A stretch of DNA of 64,000 bases, taken from positions 246,015-310,014 of the forward strand of contig CAYNGJ010000002.1 of assembly GCA_964396895.1 (NCBI GenBank), in the 5' to 3' direction. Made by a program: the position numbers and the translations under genes. The stretch is from UBA2334 sp964396895 (GTDB taxonomy: Bacteria > Pseudomonadota > Gammaproteobacteria > Burkholderiales > Burkholderiaceae_C). Below are positions 39,162 through 49,166 of the stretch, piece after piece (position 1 is the stretch's first letter; each line of letters opens with the position of its first letter). The notes beneath the pieces are model-generated. The model saw only the letters and a program-made list of their open reading frames with translations, had not been told where the DNA came from and searched no databases.

Positions 39162-40091
39162 CTACTGACTGGGCGTGTCAGCGGCTGACTCGCCCTGCAG
39201 CGCGGCCAGTTCGTCGGGCGGGGCCACCGTGACCGACACCTTCAGCACCGGGTTGCCGCCGCCCTGAATGACGCCGCGCAGTGGTGACACGTCGCCAAAA
39301 TCGCGGCCCAGGGCCAGGGTCACGTATTCCTCGCTGGGGCGGTCCTGGCCGCAGTGGTTGTTGGTGGGGTCAAAGTCCACCCACCCCACGCCGGGCGCGT
39401 GCACCTGCACCCAGGCGTGCGAGGCGTCGGCACCGATCAGGCGTGGCTGCCCCTCGGGCGGGTGGGTCAGCAGGTAGCCGCTCACGTAGCGTGCGGGCAG
39501 TCCCAGGCTGCGCAGGCAGCCGATCATGATGTGGGCAAAGTCCTGGCACACCCCCTTGCGCTGCGCCAGCGCCTCCAGCGCGGGGGTGTTGATGGCGGTG
39601 CTGCCGCCTTCGTAGGTCAGGTCGGTGTGGACGCGTGTCATCAACGCCTGGGCACAGGCCAGCACCGGGGTGTCGGGGGTGAACAGGTCGCGCGCAAAGT
39701 CGGCAAAGCCGGTGTGGCGGGGCACAAAGGGCGAGGCGAAGGTGAATTCGGCGGCGGGGTCGTAGGTGGCGCCAGCCCGGTAGGTCAGCCACTCGCGCAC
39801 CTCCTCCCAGCTGGGTGAGTCGGGCAGCGGGCGGGGGGGCTCGGTGCTCACCAGGCTGTCGGCGGTGACGCTCAGCGCGGCGTGCGGTGCCTGCAGCATG
39901 AAAAAACAACGCTGGTTGCCAAAGGCATCGACGCTGAAGCTGGGTTCCGTGCCCTCCGGCGTGATGGCGACCGCGTGCGCCAGCACCACCTGGCCCGGCA
40001 GACTGGGTGGGGTGAGGTGTGCCAAGTGCTGCGCCATGACCACGGGCGGGTCATAGTGGTAGCTGGTTTGGTGAATGATGCGCAGCTGCAT
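39162..40091 (-). CDS. Transglutaminase-like cysteine protease family protein (amidoligase locus 1)
   Basis: 309 residues, COG1305 type with the N-terminal beta domain (MQLRIIHQTSYHYDPPVV, DAFGNQRCFF) and a catalytic core: C182 (RKGVCQDFAHIMIGCLRSLGLPARYVSGYL), H225 (ADASHAWVQV) and D241 (WVDFDPTNN). Members of this family in ATP-grasp/alpha-E loci are predicted peptidases or amide-bond enzymes acting on the peptide made by the ATP-grasp partner. Start at ATG 40091; the stop of the fused gene lies 26 bases upstream. Confidence 0.88.
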   Translation of the reverse strand: MQLRIIHQTSYHYDPPVVMAQHLAHLTPPSLPGQVVLAHAVAITPEGTEPSFSVDAFGNQRCFFMLQAPHAALSVTADSLVSTEPPRPLPDSPSWEEVREWLTYRAGATYDPAAEFTFASPFVPRHTGFADFARDLFTPDTPVLACAQALMTRVHTDLTYEGGSTAINTPALEALAQRKGVCQDFAHIMIGCLRSLGLPARYVSGYLLTHPPEGQPRLIGADASHAWVQVHAPGVGWVDFDPTNNHCGQDRPSEEYVTLALGRDFGDVSPLRGVIQGGGNPVLKVSVTVAPPDELAALQGESAADTPSQ

Positions 40092-40117
40092 GAATGTGGC
40101 GGGGGCAGGGGTGGTGG

Positions 40118-42691
40118 TCAGGCCAGCAGACTGCGGTTGTCGCGGTCGGCGTGGCTGAAGTGGCGCTGGCTCAGCGCGTCCGACAGAGCCATGGCCGAGC
40201 TTTCGCACAGCGTCAGCAGTTCGCGCAGGGGGGTGTGTTGGCCGTCAGTCCCGGCCTGGCTCAGGCTGGCCAAGTCCCAGCTGCTGGGGTCGGGCAGGCT
40301 GGCAAACAGGGTGGCGGCAAATTCGGGGTCACCCTGTTCCAGTTTGCGCAGGCGCGAGCGCAGGGTGTCCAGCACCCAGGCCAGGGAGCGGGGGTTGTCG
40401 CGGTTGAGCAGCAGCAGGTCCAGCAGGGCCACCACGTCGCGGCGCTGCTGGTATTGCGCATGGAAGGTGATGGTGCTGTCAAACAGCGCCAGCAGGGCTT
40501 CGAAGCCGTTGGCGTCGAGCACGCTGCCCGCCTCGAAGGCCTGGCGCATGGCCGCCGACAGGGTGGTCAGCCGCTCAATGTGCCGCCCCAGACTGAGCAA
40601 GCGCCAGCCGTTGTCGCGCACCATGCGGTCGGTCTGGGCGCCAGTAATGCCCGCCAGCGATTCGCTGGCGGCCTCCAGCGCGTTCAGCGCCTCTTGGGCG
40701 GCAGACTCGGTGTGCGCCCCCAGCGAGGCACACTGCTCCAGAAACTCGGTTTCGGCCCGTTCAATCAGGTTGCGCTGCTCTTGTGACAGGCGCTCGCGCA
40801 CGTTGGCCGAGGCCAGGCGCAGGGACCGAAGGTTGAAGCCCACGCTGAAGGCCCCTTCGGCGTCGCCCAGGGCGGCAACCAGGGCCCGCTCGAACACCCG
40901 CTGCGCCTGGGTGCTGGCACCACTGGGCACTTCGCCCAGCACCAGGGAGTGGGTGTGGGCCAGGCGCACCATCCAGTCTTGCAGGGCGCGGCCGGTTTGC
41001 TCCTCGCTGTGCAGGTTGCGCAACACGATTTGGGCGAGCCGAACGGTGTTTTCCGTGCGCTCGGTGTAGCGGCCCAGCCAGAACAGGTTTTCGGCGGCGC
41101 GACTGGTCACTGGGCGCTTGTTCAAGGCCATGCTGAGGGTGCTGGGGGCGCTGCGCAGCAGGCTGGTGGTGTCCACCTGGCCGTGGGTCAATACCCAGCA
41201 GTCGGCGCTGCTGCCGCCGGTTTGCATGGAGGCCATCAGCTCGCCCCGGGGGGCCAGGCGCACCAGGCCACCCGGCAGCACACGCCATGATTGGGGGCCG
41301 TCGGCCAGCACGTACACGCGCAGCATGGCCGAGCGGGGGGCGATGTGGTCGCCCGCCCAGGTGGGTGTTTGGGCCAAGGGCAGGTAGGCCTGCATGGTGT
41401 AGTCCTCGGGGCGCTGCACCACGCGGCCCATCAGGCGCTCCAGCGCCTCGGCCGACAGGCGTTGCCCCATTTGCGTGTACACCTCTGAGCCGGGATAGGT
41501 GGGCTTGACCACGGTTTGCCTGACCTGCGGCAGCACCCGTTGCATGGCGGCCTGTTCGCCGCACCACCAGGTGGCCAGTGCGGGCAGCAGCAGTTCTTCG
41601 CCCAGCAATTCGCGGGCAATGGCGGGCAAAAAGCCGAGCAGCGCGCTGGATTCGAGCGGGGCCGAGCCCGGCGCGTTGGCCAGCAACACGTTGCCCGCCC
41701 GCATCACCTGCAGCAGGCCGGGGATGCCCAAGGCCGAGTCGCTGCGCAGCTCCAGGGGGTCCAGCCACTCGTCGTCCAGGCGTTTGATGAGGGCATCCAC
41801 CGGCTCCAGGCCGGTCAGTGTCTTGAGGTAGAGGCGCTGGTCGCGCACGGTCAGGTCATTGCCTTCGACCAGGGACAGTCCCAGGTAGCGGGCCAGGTAG
41901 GCGTGCTCAAAGTAGGTTTCGTTGTACGGCCCGGGGGTGAGCAGGGCAATCCGGGCATCGGGGCCGTTGGGTGCCATGCGGCGGATGCCGTTGACCAGGG
42001 CCATGTAGCTGGCGGCCAATCGCTGCACCTTCAGCCCGGCAAAGGCTTTGGGGAACTGGCGGGCGATGGCGATGCGGTTTTCCAGCAGATAACCCAGGCC
42101 AGAAGGGGCCTGGGTACGTTGTGACACCACCCGCCAGGCCCCGTCCGGGCCACGCGCCAGGTCAAACGCGGCAATGTTGAGCCAGGTGTTGCCCAGCGGC
42201 TGCACGCCGTGCATGGCACGCAGGTAGCCGGGGTGGCCTTGCACCAGTGCTGCGGGGAGCAGTGCGCGCTTGAGCAGGTCGCGCGGACCATAGATGTCGG
42301 CCAGGATGAGGTTGAGCAGGCGCGTGCGTTGCAGCACCCCCGCTTCAATTTCGGCCCAGCACTCGGGGGTGACGATGGTGGGCAGCAGGTCCAGCGACCA
42401 GGGCCGTTGGGTGCCGTGGGCGGCATCGGCGTAGACGTTGTAGGTCACGCCGTTGTCGCGGATCTGGCGCGCCAGGCTCTGGGCGCGGCGGTTGAGTTCG
42501 CCCATGCCGTCCAGCCCCACATGCTGGAAAAACTGCGCCCACTGGGGGCGCAGCGTTTTGCCGCTGGGTTCGCGCAGTTCGTCGAGGTGGCCGGGTGTGG
42601 CCGCTTGCGCCCACTCGCTGGCCAGCGCCACCGGGTCGGGCGGGCTGGTCGGTGGAACTTTGGGGGTGGGGGACAAGGAAGGTTCGCTCAC
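40118..42691 (-). CDS. Fused circularly permuted ATP-grasp + alpha-E protein
   Basis: 857 residues combining two proteins that are separate elsewhere (compare 49167-51583). Residues about 20-500 form the circularly permuted ATP-grasp (COG2308): RDNGVTYNVYADAAHGTQRPWSLDLLPTIV, APSGLGYLLENRIAIARQFP, ALLTPGPYNETYFEHAYLARYLGLSLVEGNDL, QTVVKPTYPGSEV and the late LPGGLVRLAP. Residues about 540-857 form the alpha-E helical domain (COG2307): SRAAENLFWLGRYTERTENTVRLAQIV through ADRDNRSLLA. Predicted to form amide bonds in a small peptide; product unknown. Confidence 0.9.
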   Translation of the reverse strand: MSEPSLSPTPKVPPTSPPDPVALASEWAQAATPGHLDELREPSGKTLRPQWAQFFQHVGLDGMGELNRRAQSLARQIRDNGVTYNVYADAAHGTQRPWSLDLLPTIVTPECWAEIEAGVLQRTRLLNLILADIYGPRDLLKRALLPAALVQGHPGYLRAMHGVQPLGNTWLNIAAFDLARGPDGAWRVVSQRTQAPSGLGYLLENRIAIARQFPKAFAGLKVQRLAASYMALVNGIRRMAPNGPDARIALLTPGPYNETYFEHAYLARYLGLSLVEGNDLTVRDQRLYLKTLTGLEPVDALIKRLDDEWLDPLELRSDSALGIPGLLQVMRAGNVLLANAPGSAPLESSALLGFLPAIARELLGEELLLPALATWWCGEQAAMQRVLPQVRQTVVKPTYPGSEVYTQMGQRLSAEALERLMGRVVQRPEDYTMQAYLPLAQTPTWAGDHIAPRSAMLRVYVLADGPQSWRVLPGGLVRLAPRGELMASMQTGGSSADCWVLTHGQVDTTSLLRSAPSTLSMALNKRPVTSRAAENLFWLGRYTERTENTVRLAQIVLRNLHSEEQTGRALQDWMVRLAHTHSLVLGEVPSGASTQAQRVFERALVAALGDAEGAFSVGFNLRSLRLASANVRERLSQEQRNLIERAETEFLEQCASLGAHTESAAQEALNALEAASESLAGITGAQTDRMVRDNGWRLLSLGRHIERLTTLSAAMRQAFEAGSVLDANGFEALLALFDSTITFHAQYQQRRDVVALLDLLLLNRDNPRSLAWVLDTLRSRLRKLEQGDPEFAATLFASLPDPSSWDLASLSQAGTDGQHTPLRELLTLCESSAMALSDALSQRHFSHADRDNRSLLA

Positions 42692-42748
42692 GCGTTTGAG
42701 TATGCAGGCAAGTGGCGGGCTCAGGGATAACCCCAGGCCCGCCCGTCC

Positions 42749-45700
42749 TCACTGCCGCAAATCCAGCGTGAACGGGAACTCCGGGTTGACCGCTGCGGCG
42801 GCCACCACCATGCGCCCAGGGGTGTGGCCCATCTGGAAGAAGCGCGACAGGCGGCGGCTCTCGGCCTCGTAGGAATTGACGGGGAAGGAGTCGTAGTTGC
42901 GGCCACCGGGATGGACGACGTGGTACTGGCAGCCGCCCAGCGACTTGTTGGACCAGGTGTCCACCACGTCAAACGTGAGGGGGCCGTGGGTGCCGATGCT
43001 GGGGTGCAGGGCCGAAGGCGGGTTCCACGCCTTGTAGCGCACCCCGGCCACGTATTGCCCGGCCACACCGGTGGGCTGCAGGGGCAGTGCCAGGCCATTG
43101 CAGGTGATGACGTAGCGGCTGTGGTTGTAGCCGCTGACGTGCACCTCCATGCGCTCCAGCGACGAGTCCACGTAACGCACCGTGGCCCCGCTGGCCCCTT
43201 CTTCGCCCATGACGTGCCAGGGTTCCAGCGCATTGCGCAGCGTGAGCTCGATGCCGCGCGCCGCCACCTGGCCGACCATGGGAAAGCGGAATTCGAAGTG
43301 GGGCTCGAACCAGGCCATGTCGAAGGCAAAACCGGACTCGCGCAAGTCGGCCAGCACGTCCTCGAAGTCCATGCGGATGAAGGTGGGCAGCAGGAAGCGG
43401 TCGTGCAGTTCGGTGCCCCAGCGGCTGAGCTTGCCGCGCCAGGGGTTTTCCCAGAACTTGGCCACCAGCGCCCGCAGCAGCAGCTGCTGGGCAATGCTCA
43501 TGCGGGCGTGCGGGGGCATTTCAAACGCCCGCAGCTCCAGCAGCCCCAGGCGGCCGGTGCTGCTGTCGGGTGAATACAGTTTGTCGATGCAGAACTCGCT
43601 GCGGTGGGTGTTGCCGGTCACGTCCACCAGGATGTTGCGCAGCGTGCGGTCCACCAGCCAGGGCGGCATTTCCGCCCCGAAAGTGGCGCGGTTGCGGTCG
43701 ATCTGGTTGAGCGCAATTTCCAGTTCATACAGCTGGTCGTTGCGGGCCTCATCCACCCGTGGGGCTTGCGACGTGGGGCCGATGAACAGGCCGCTGAACA
43801 AATAGCTCAGCGCCGGGTGGTTGTGCCAGTAGGCGACCAGGCTGCCCAGCAGCTCGGGGCGGCGCAGGAAGGGGCTGTCGGTGGGGGTGGCGCCACCCAT
43901 CACAAAGTGGTTGCCACCGCCGGTGCCGGTGTGACGGCCATCGGTCATGAACTTTTCGGCGCACAGGCGGGTCTGGTGCGCGGCTTCGTACAGGAACTCG
44001 GTGTGCTCGACCAATTCACCCCAGTTGTGCGCGGGGTGGATGTTGACTTCGATCACGCCAGGGTCGGGCGTGACCTGCAGCATCTTCAGGCGCGGGTCGC
44101 GCGGCGGTGGGTAGCCCTCCAGCACCACTTTCATGCCCAGCTTTTCAGCGGTGGCTTCGATGGCGGCCAGCAGGTCCAGGTAGTCCTCCAGGTGCGCCAG
44201 CGGCGGCATGAAGATGTAGAGGTGGCTGTTTTGGCCACCGTGCTCGGTCTCGGCCTTGGGGCCGTTGGCGCGGTGGGGGTCGCGCGCCTCCACGCACAAG
44301 GCGGTGCGGCTGAGCCACGCGGCCGATTCGCCCCGCTGCGGGTAGCGCCCATGGGCGGGTTGAGACGGCGCAGCCACGTTGCCTTGGCCGTTGGGGCCGT
44401 AGGCACTGGCCGGAGGGGCCTGAGTGGGGTCGGCGGGCACGTAGGCGCTGCCCTGCAGAGAGACGGTGCCACCCTCGGCAAAACCCCCACCCATCTGGTG
44501 CGGTGCGTACTGGTGTTTCAGTGCCGTGCCTTCGGGCAGGGCGTCGCGCGGGGTGCTCGGGTCTTGCTCGATGTGGTAGGGGTAGTCCGATGTGGACACC
44601 CAGGGCAAAGAGTCCAGTGGCAGGCGGTAGCCCATGGGCGAGTCGCCGGGAATGAGGTACATGCGCTCGTCGCGGAAGAACCACGGGCCGGTGCTCCAAA
44701 CCCCACCCCGCAGGTGCGCGCCACTTCTGGCGCTGCCTTGGTGGGCCTGCAGCGGCAGCACGTAGCCGATGGGAGCGTCCAATCCTTGGTCGAACACGCG
44801 GCGCAGGCGCACCCGCTCCAGCTCGTCGTCCAGTTTGGAGTCAAACGGGTCCACGTTGACGGGCAGCTTGCGCTCGCGCCACAGGTAGTACCAGGTGTCC
44901 TCGTAGCCGGGGGTGATGTACTGGGTGGACAGCCCCAGCTTGCGCGCCAGCGCCTGGGTGAAGCGGCGGGCATCGTCGGCGGTGTAGGTGGCGGGTTGGC
45001 GCTCGTCGGCAAACAGGGTGGGGTTGTGCCAGGTGGGCTGGCCGTCGGCTCGCCAGAAGATGGAGAGTGCCCAGCGCGGCAGCTGTTCGCCGGGGTACCA
45101 CTTGCCCTGGCCCAGGTGCAGAAAGCCGCCGTCGCCGTACTCGGCGCGCAGGCGGTGCACCAGCTCGGTGGCGTAGCCGCGTTTGGTGGGGCCGAGGGCG
45201 TCGGTGTTCCATTCTGCGGCGTCGCGGTCAGCGGTGGCCACATAGGTGGGCTCGCCGCCCATGGTCAGGCGAACGTCGCCCGCGTCCAGGCGCTGGTCCA
45301 CGGCGTGGCCCAAGGCCACCACTTTTTCCCATTGTTCGTCGGTGTAGGGCAGGGTGACGCGGGGCGATTCGTGGATGCGCGTGACCTGCATGTGGTGCGC
45401 GAAGGTGACTTCACATTTGTCCACCCCCCCTTCCACGGGTGCCGCGCTGGACGGCTGGGGCGTGCAGGCCAGGGGCACATGGCCTTCACCGGCCAGCAGG
45501 CCGCTGGTGGGGTCCAGGCCAATCCAGCCAGCGCCGGGCAGAAACACCTCGCACCAGGCGTGCAGGTCGGTGAAATCTTTTTCCGGGCCATTGGGGCCGT
45601 CCACCGACTTCACATCGGAGGTGAGCTGGATGAGGTAGCCCGACACAAACCGCGCGGCCAGACCCAGGTGGCGCAGCAGTTGCACCAGCAGCCAGCCCGA

Positions 45701-46246
45701 GTCGCGGCAGGACCCGGTGCCTTTTTCCAGGGTTTCTTCCGGCGTCTGCACGCCGGGCTCCATGCGGATGGTGTAACCGACGTCGCCTTGGACCAACTGG
45801 TTGATGCCCACCAGAAAATCGATGGTGCGCTGTTTCTGGGTGTCGACTTTTTTCAGGTAGGCGGCCACCCGAGGGGTCAGCGGCTCGGTGACCAGGTAGG
45901 GGGCCAGCTCAGCGGTCTGAGACGGGGCGTAGCTGAAAGGAAACTCTTCGGCGCTGGGCTCCAGAAAGAAGTCGAAGGGGTTGTACACCGCCATCTCCAC
46001 CACCAAGTCAACGGTGACCTTGAACTCGCGCGTGGGTTCAGGAAACACCAGACGGGCCTGGTAGTTGGCGAAGGGGTCCTGCTGCCAGTTGATGAAATGC
46101 TCGGCGGGCTCGATGCGTTGGGAGTAAGACAGCACCTTGGTGCGGCTGTGCGGCGCGGGCCGCAAACGAACCACCTGGGGCCCGAGCTTGACCAGGCGGT
46201 CGTACTGATAATGGGTAACGTGGTTGAGGGCAACGTGGATGGCCAT
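42749..46246 (-). CDS. DUF2126 protein with N-terminal transglutaminase domain
   Basis: 1165 residues, standard for COG4196-type proteins. The N-terminal third is a transglutaminase core (THYQYDRLVKLGPQVVRLRP, catalytic C180 in GTGSCRDSGWLLVQLLRHLG, then DLHAWCEVFLPGAGWIGLDPTSG). From about residue 325 the DUF2126 part shows RLTMGGEPTYVATADRDAAEW and, later, DGRHTGTGGGNHFVMGG and PDSSTGRLGLLELRAFEMPPH, which look like a glutamine-synthetase/COOH-ligase-type region. First gene of minus-strand amidoligase locus 1; 57 bases precede the fused gene. Divergent from comEC. Confidence 0.93.
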   Translation of the reverse strand: MAIHVALNHVTHYQYDRLVKLGPQVVRLRPAPHSRTKVLSYSQRIEPAEHFINWQQDPFANYQARLVFPEPTREFKVTVDLVVEMAVYNPFDFFLEPSAEEFPFSYAPSQTAELAPYLVTEPLTPRVAAYLKKVDTQKQRTIDFLVGINQLVQGDVGYTIRMEPGVQTPEETLEKGTGSCRDSGWLLVQLLRHLGLAARFVSGYLIQLTSDVKSVDGPNGPEKDFTDLHAWCEVFLPGAGWIGLDPTSGLLAGEGHVPLACTPQPSSAAPVEGGVDKCEVTFAHHMQVTRIHESPRVTLPYTDEQWEKVVALGHAVDQRLDAGDVRLTMGGEPTYVATADRDAAEWNTDALGPTKRGYATELVHRLRAEYGDGGFLHLGQGKWYPGEQLPRWALSIFWRADGQPTWHNPTLFADERQPATYTADDARRFTQALARKLGLSTQYITPGYEDTWYYLWRERKLPVNVDPFDSKLDDELERVRLRRVFDQGLDAPIGYVLPLQAHQGSARSGAHLRGGVWSTGPWFFRDERMYLIPGDSPMGYRLPLDSLPWVSTSDYPYHIEQDPSTPRDALPEGTALKHQYAPHQMGGGFAEGGTVSLQGSAYVPADPTQAPPASAYGPNGQGNVAAPSQPAHGRYPQRGESAAWLSRTALCVEARDPHRANGPKAETEHGGQNSHLYIFMPPLAHLEDYLDLLAAIEATAEKLGMKVVLEGYPPPRDPRLKMLQVTPDPGVIEVNIHPAHNWGELVEHTEFLYEAAHQTRLCAEKFMTDGRHTGTGGGNHFVMGGATPTDSPFLRRPELLGSLVAYWHNHPALSYLFSGLFIGPTSQAPRVDEARNDQLYELEIALNQIDRNRATFGAEMPPWLVDRTLRNILVDVTGNTHRSEFCIDKLYSPDSSTGRLGLLELRAFEMPPHARMSIAQQLLLRALVAKFWENPWRGKLSRWGTELHDRFLLPTFIRMDFEDVLADLRESGFAFDMAWFEPHFEFRFPMVGQVAARGIELTLRNALEPWHVMGEEGASGATVRYVDSSLERMEVHVSGYNHSRYVITCNGLALPLQPTGVAGQYVAGVRYKAWNPPSALHPSIGTHGPLTFDVVDTWSNKSLGGCQYHVVHPGGRNYDSFPVNSYEAESRRLSRFFQMGHTPGRMVVAAAAVNPEFPFTLDLRQ

Positions 46247-46421
46247 GTCAAGGGCTTTCTGCAGGGGAGCAATGAATGACGGGTGTCAACGGGTCGGTAC
46301 AGGTCCAAGCAATTAGCGCGCCATTGCCGAGCGGTTGGGTGCGGGGGGGAAGCCTTCCCCCGAGGTCCACCTGGGCTTGGCGGTGGGTGTGGTCAGCATA
46401 ACGTCTGCCAGCGACAAGCCC

Positions 46422-49052
46422 ATGCACCAGCCTCTGGCACCACCGCTGCCGCCGGGTCCGACTGGCCAAGGCGGGGTCCCACTGGCCACGCTGTTGTGGG
46501 TGTGGGCGCCGCTGGCTTGGGTGGTGGGGGTGGCCGCCGCATTGCAGCAGGTGGTGCTGTGGCCAGGCGATGATTACAAGCTTTTTGGTGCTCTGACGCT
46601 TGTATTCATTGGTTTGGTAGCTGCAGTTTTTGTTTTTATCCGGGGGCGGTTGACCGGTCCATCTCGCCGACCGCCTGGGCTGGCTGTGGCGGTGTGGCTG
46701 GCGGTGGCCGCCCTGGGGGCGGTCAGCACGGGGTGGCGCGCCGCACAGCGCCAGGCCGATGTCCTGCCACCGGCCTGGCAGGGCATGTCGTTGGTGTTGA
46801 GCGGCCAGGTGGACGATTTGCCCCGCGCCACGGGCAACGGGTGGCGCTTCGTGTTTCGGGTGGACGGGGTGCAAGTGGCGCCGGGCCACAAAGCGCCCGC
46901 CAGTGGCCCACCCGCGCCCGGCCAGGGTTTCCCCCAGCGGGTGCAACTGAGCTGGCTGGCGCAGGCCGACGGCGCGGTGCCCCAGGCCGGTGAGCATTGG
47001 CGGCTGACCGTGCGCCTGCGCCAGCCCCACGGCCTGGCCAACCCCCACGGCTTTGACAGCGAGCTGTGGCTGTGGGAACAAGGCCTGGGGGCCACAGGCT
47101 ACGTGCGCATGGGGCCGAACGACCCCGCGCCACAACGCCTGGCCCCGGCCGGTTGGGGCTGGCAACCCTGGCGCGAGCGGGTGCGCCAGCACATTCAGGC
47201 CCGGGTGAGCGATGTCCGGGTGGCGGGTGTGCTGAGTGCACTGGTCATGGGCGACCAGGCCGCCATCGAGCGCCGCGACTGGGACGTGTTCCGGGCGACT
47301 GGGGTGGCCCACCTGGTCAGCATCAGCGGCCTGCACATCACCTTGTGGGCCTGGCTGGCCATGCACTTGGTGTCGCGGCTGTGGCGGTGGGCGCCCCGGC
47401 TGTCACCCGTTGGGGGCAGCCGGCTGTTGCACGCCGTGCCCGCGCCGGTGGCGTCGGCTTGGGGCGGTTGGGTGTTGGCGCTGGGGTATGCGCTGTTCTC
47501 AGGGTGGGGCATACCGGCGCAGCGCACGGTGCTCATGCTGGCCGTGGTCATGGGGCTGCGGCTGCTGGGGCGGCGCTGGCCCTGGCCGGTGGTGGGCCTC
47601 TGGGCCATGGCCGTGGTGTTGGCCTGGGACCCCTGGGCCTGGCTGCAGGCCGGGTTCTGGCTGAGTTTTGTGGCCGTGGGCGTGCTGCTCGCACTGGGGG
47701 CAACCCGGTCTGATACGCCCCATCCGCTGTGGGGATTGCTGCGCACGCAAGCGGTCATTTCCGTGGTGCTGGCCCCGCTGACGCTGGTGCTGTTCGGCCA
47801 GGTGTCGGTGGTGGGGTTGCTGGCCAACCTGGTGGCCATTCCCGTGGTGACTTGGCTGATCACCCCGCTGGCCCTGGCGGGTGTGGCGTGGTACGCCCTG
47901 TGGGCGCCCGCTGCGGCGCTGGTGCAGGTGCTGATGGCGCTGTTGCACACCTTGGCGGAGTGGCCTGGCGCCACCCTGACGATGGCCGCTTGGCCCGGCT
48001 GGCTGCCGGTGGCGGCGGTGGCGGGTGGACTGGCGTTGGTGCGGCGCTGGCCGCCGCCGTGGCGCCTGTTGGGCTTGGCACTGTGGTTGCCCGTGCTGCT
48101 GTGGCAGGCACCGCGCCCATCGACGGGTGAGTTCGAGGTGTTGGCCGCCGATGTGGGGCAGGGCAGTGCGGTGGTGATTCGCACGGCCCACGGCAGCGTG
48201 CTGTACGACGCGGGGCCGCAATGGGGCCCCGGCAGCGACGCCGGTCAACGGGTGCTGCTGCCCCTGCTGAACGCGCTGGGCGAGAGGCCGGCCACCGTGG
48301 TGTTGAGCCACCGCGATGGCGACCACGTGGGCGGTGCCCTGGCCGTGCTGGATGCCCTGGTCCAGTCGTCACCCGGGTGGGCGGATGAGCGGCCACTGGC
48401 GGTGTGGGCCTCGTTTGAGCCCACGGCCCTGGTGTCGGCCCTGTCAGACCGGGCGCTGGCCCACCGGGTGCTGGGCCATCCACCCGGGTGGACCCGGTGC
48501 CAGGCGGGCCAGCGCTGGGAGCAGGATGGTGTGGTGTTCGAGCTGCTGCACCCGGCACCTGCCCTCTATGTGCAACCCACGGCCAGCAACAACCTGTCGT
48601 GCGTGCTGTGGGTGCGGGGTGCCACCCGGTCTGCCCTGCTGACGGGCGACATGGATGCGGCGCACGAGGCCGCCCTGGTTCAGGCCCACCCGCAGTTGCG
48701 CGCCGACTGGCTGCTGGCCCCCCACCACGGCAGCCGCACCAGTTCCAGCGCCGAGTTGCTGGACACCGTTCGCCCGCAGTGGGTGGTGGTGCAGGCGGGG
48801 TACCTCAGCCGTTATGGCCATCCCGCTCCCCAGGTGCTGGCACGCTACCGTGAGCGTGGGGTGCGCTGGGTCGCCACGCCCGACTGTGGGGCTGCGTTGT
48901 GGCGCAGTGCCCAGCCCGCCGACATGACCTGCCAGCGGCAGGTCCAGCCACGCCACTGGCATTGGCGGCCCCCACCGGGCGCCGCTCAGGCCGCGCCCAG
49001 CGGCCCGGCCAGCCCCCTGACAGACCCCTTGGATGCCCTGGAAAACCCTTGA
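46422..49052 (+). CDS. comEC: ComEC/Rec2 DNA internalisation protein
   Basis: Inner-membrane channel for uptake of single-stranded DNA in natural transformation. 876 residues. N-terminal hydrophobic region and DUF4131-type OB segment, then the competence domain (MGDQAAIERRDWDVFRATGVAHLVSISGLHITLWAW through GWGIPAQRTVLMLAVVMGLRLLG) with many helices. The C-terminal metallo-beta-lactamase domain has VLSHRDGDHVGG, ALLTGDMDAAHEAAL and LLAPHHGSRTSSSAELLD. Start at ATG 46422; a TTG at 46335 would add 29 residues. It stands between two amidoligase loci. An AT-rich patch at 46575-46642, encoding FGALTLVFIGLVAAVFVFI, may be a repeat remnant. Confidence 0.93.
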   Translation: MHQPLAPPLPPGPTGQGGVPLATLLWVWAPLAWVVGVAAALQQVVLWPGDDYKLFGALTLVFIGLVAAVFVFIRGRLTGPSRRPPGLAVAVWLAVAALGAVSTGWRAAQRQADVLPPAWQGMSLVLSGQVDDLPRATGNGWRFVFRVDGVQVAPGHKAPASGPPAPGQGFPQRVQLSWLAQADGAVPQAGEHWRLTVRLRQPHGLANPHGFDSELWLWEQGLGATGYVRMGPNDPAPQRLAPAGWGWQPWRERVRQHIQARVSDVRVAGVLSALVMGDQAAIERRDWDVFRATGVAHLVSISGLHITLWAWLAMHLVSRLWRWAPRLSPVGGSRLLHAVPAPVASAWGGWVLALGYALFSGWGIPAQRTVLMLAVVMGLRLLGRRWPWPVVGLWAMAVVLAWDPWAWLQAGFWLSFVAVGVLLALGATRSDTPHPLWGLLRTQAVISVVLAPLTLVLFGQVSVVGLLANLVAIPVVTWLITPLALAGVAWYALWAPAAALVQVLMALLHTLAEWPGATLTMAAWPGWLPVAAVAGGLALVRRWPPPWRLLGLALWLPVLLWQAPRPSTGEFEVLAADVGQGSAVVIRTAHGSVLYDAGPQWGPGSDAGQRVLLPLLNALGERPATVVLSHRDGDHVGGALAVLDALVQSSPGWADERPLAVWASFEPTALVSALSDRALAHRVLGHPPGWTRCQAGQRWEQDGVVFELLHPAPALYVQPTASNNLSCVLWVRGATRSALLTGDMDAAHEAALVQAHPQLRADWLLAPHHGSRTSSSAELLDTVRPQWVVVQAGYLSRYGHPAPQVLARYRERGVRWVATPDCGAALWRSAQPADMTCQRQVQPRHWHWRPPPGAAQAAPSGPASPLTDPLDALENP

Positions 49053-49166
49053 CTGGCCCATTTATTGCTATCCTCAACGTCAGCCACCCGCCAGACCCGT
49101 GCAGACCCCGTCGACCCAGGCCAGGGCAGCGGTGAATCACGAGGAAGGTCAACAGAAAGTCTGCCC

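Noticed and set aside
43604..46279. An 891-residue plus-strand frame
   Set aside because: It is antisense to the DUF2126 gene, with His/Gly/Gln/Val-rich composition and no domain, as expected for high-GC shadow frames.
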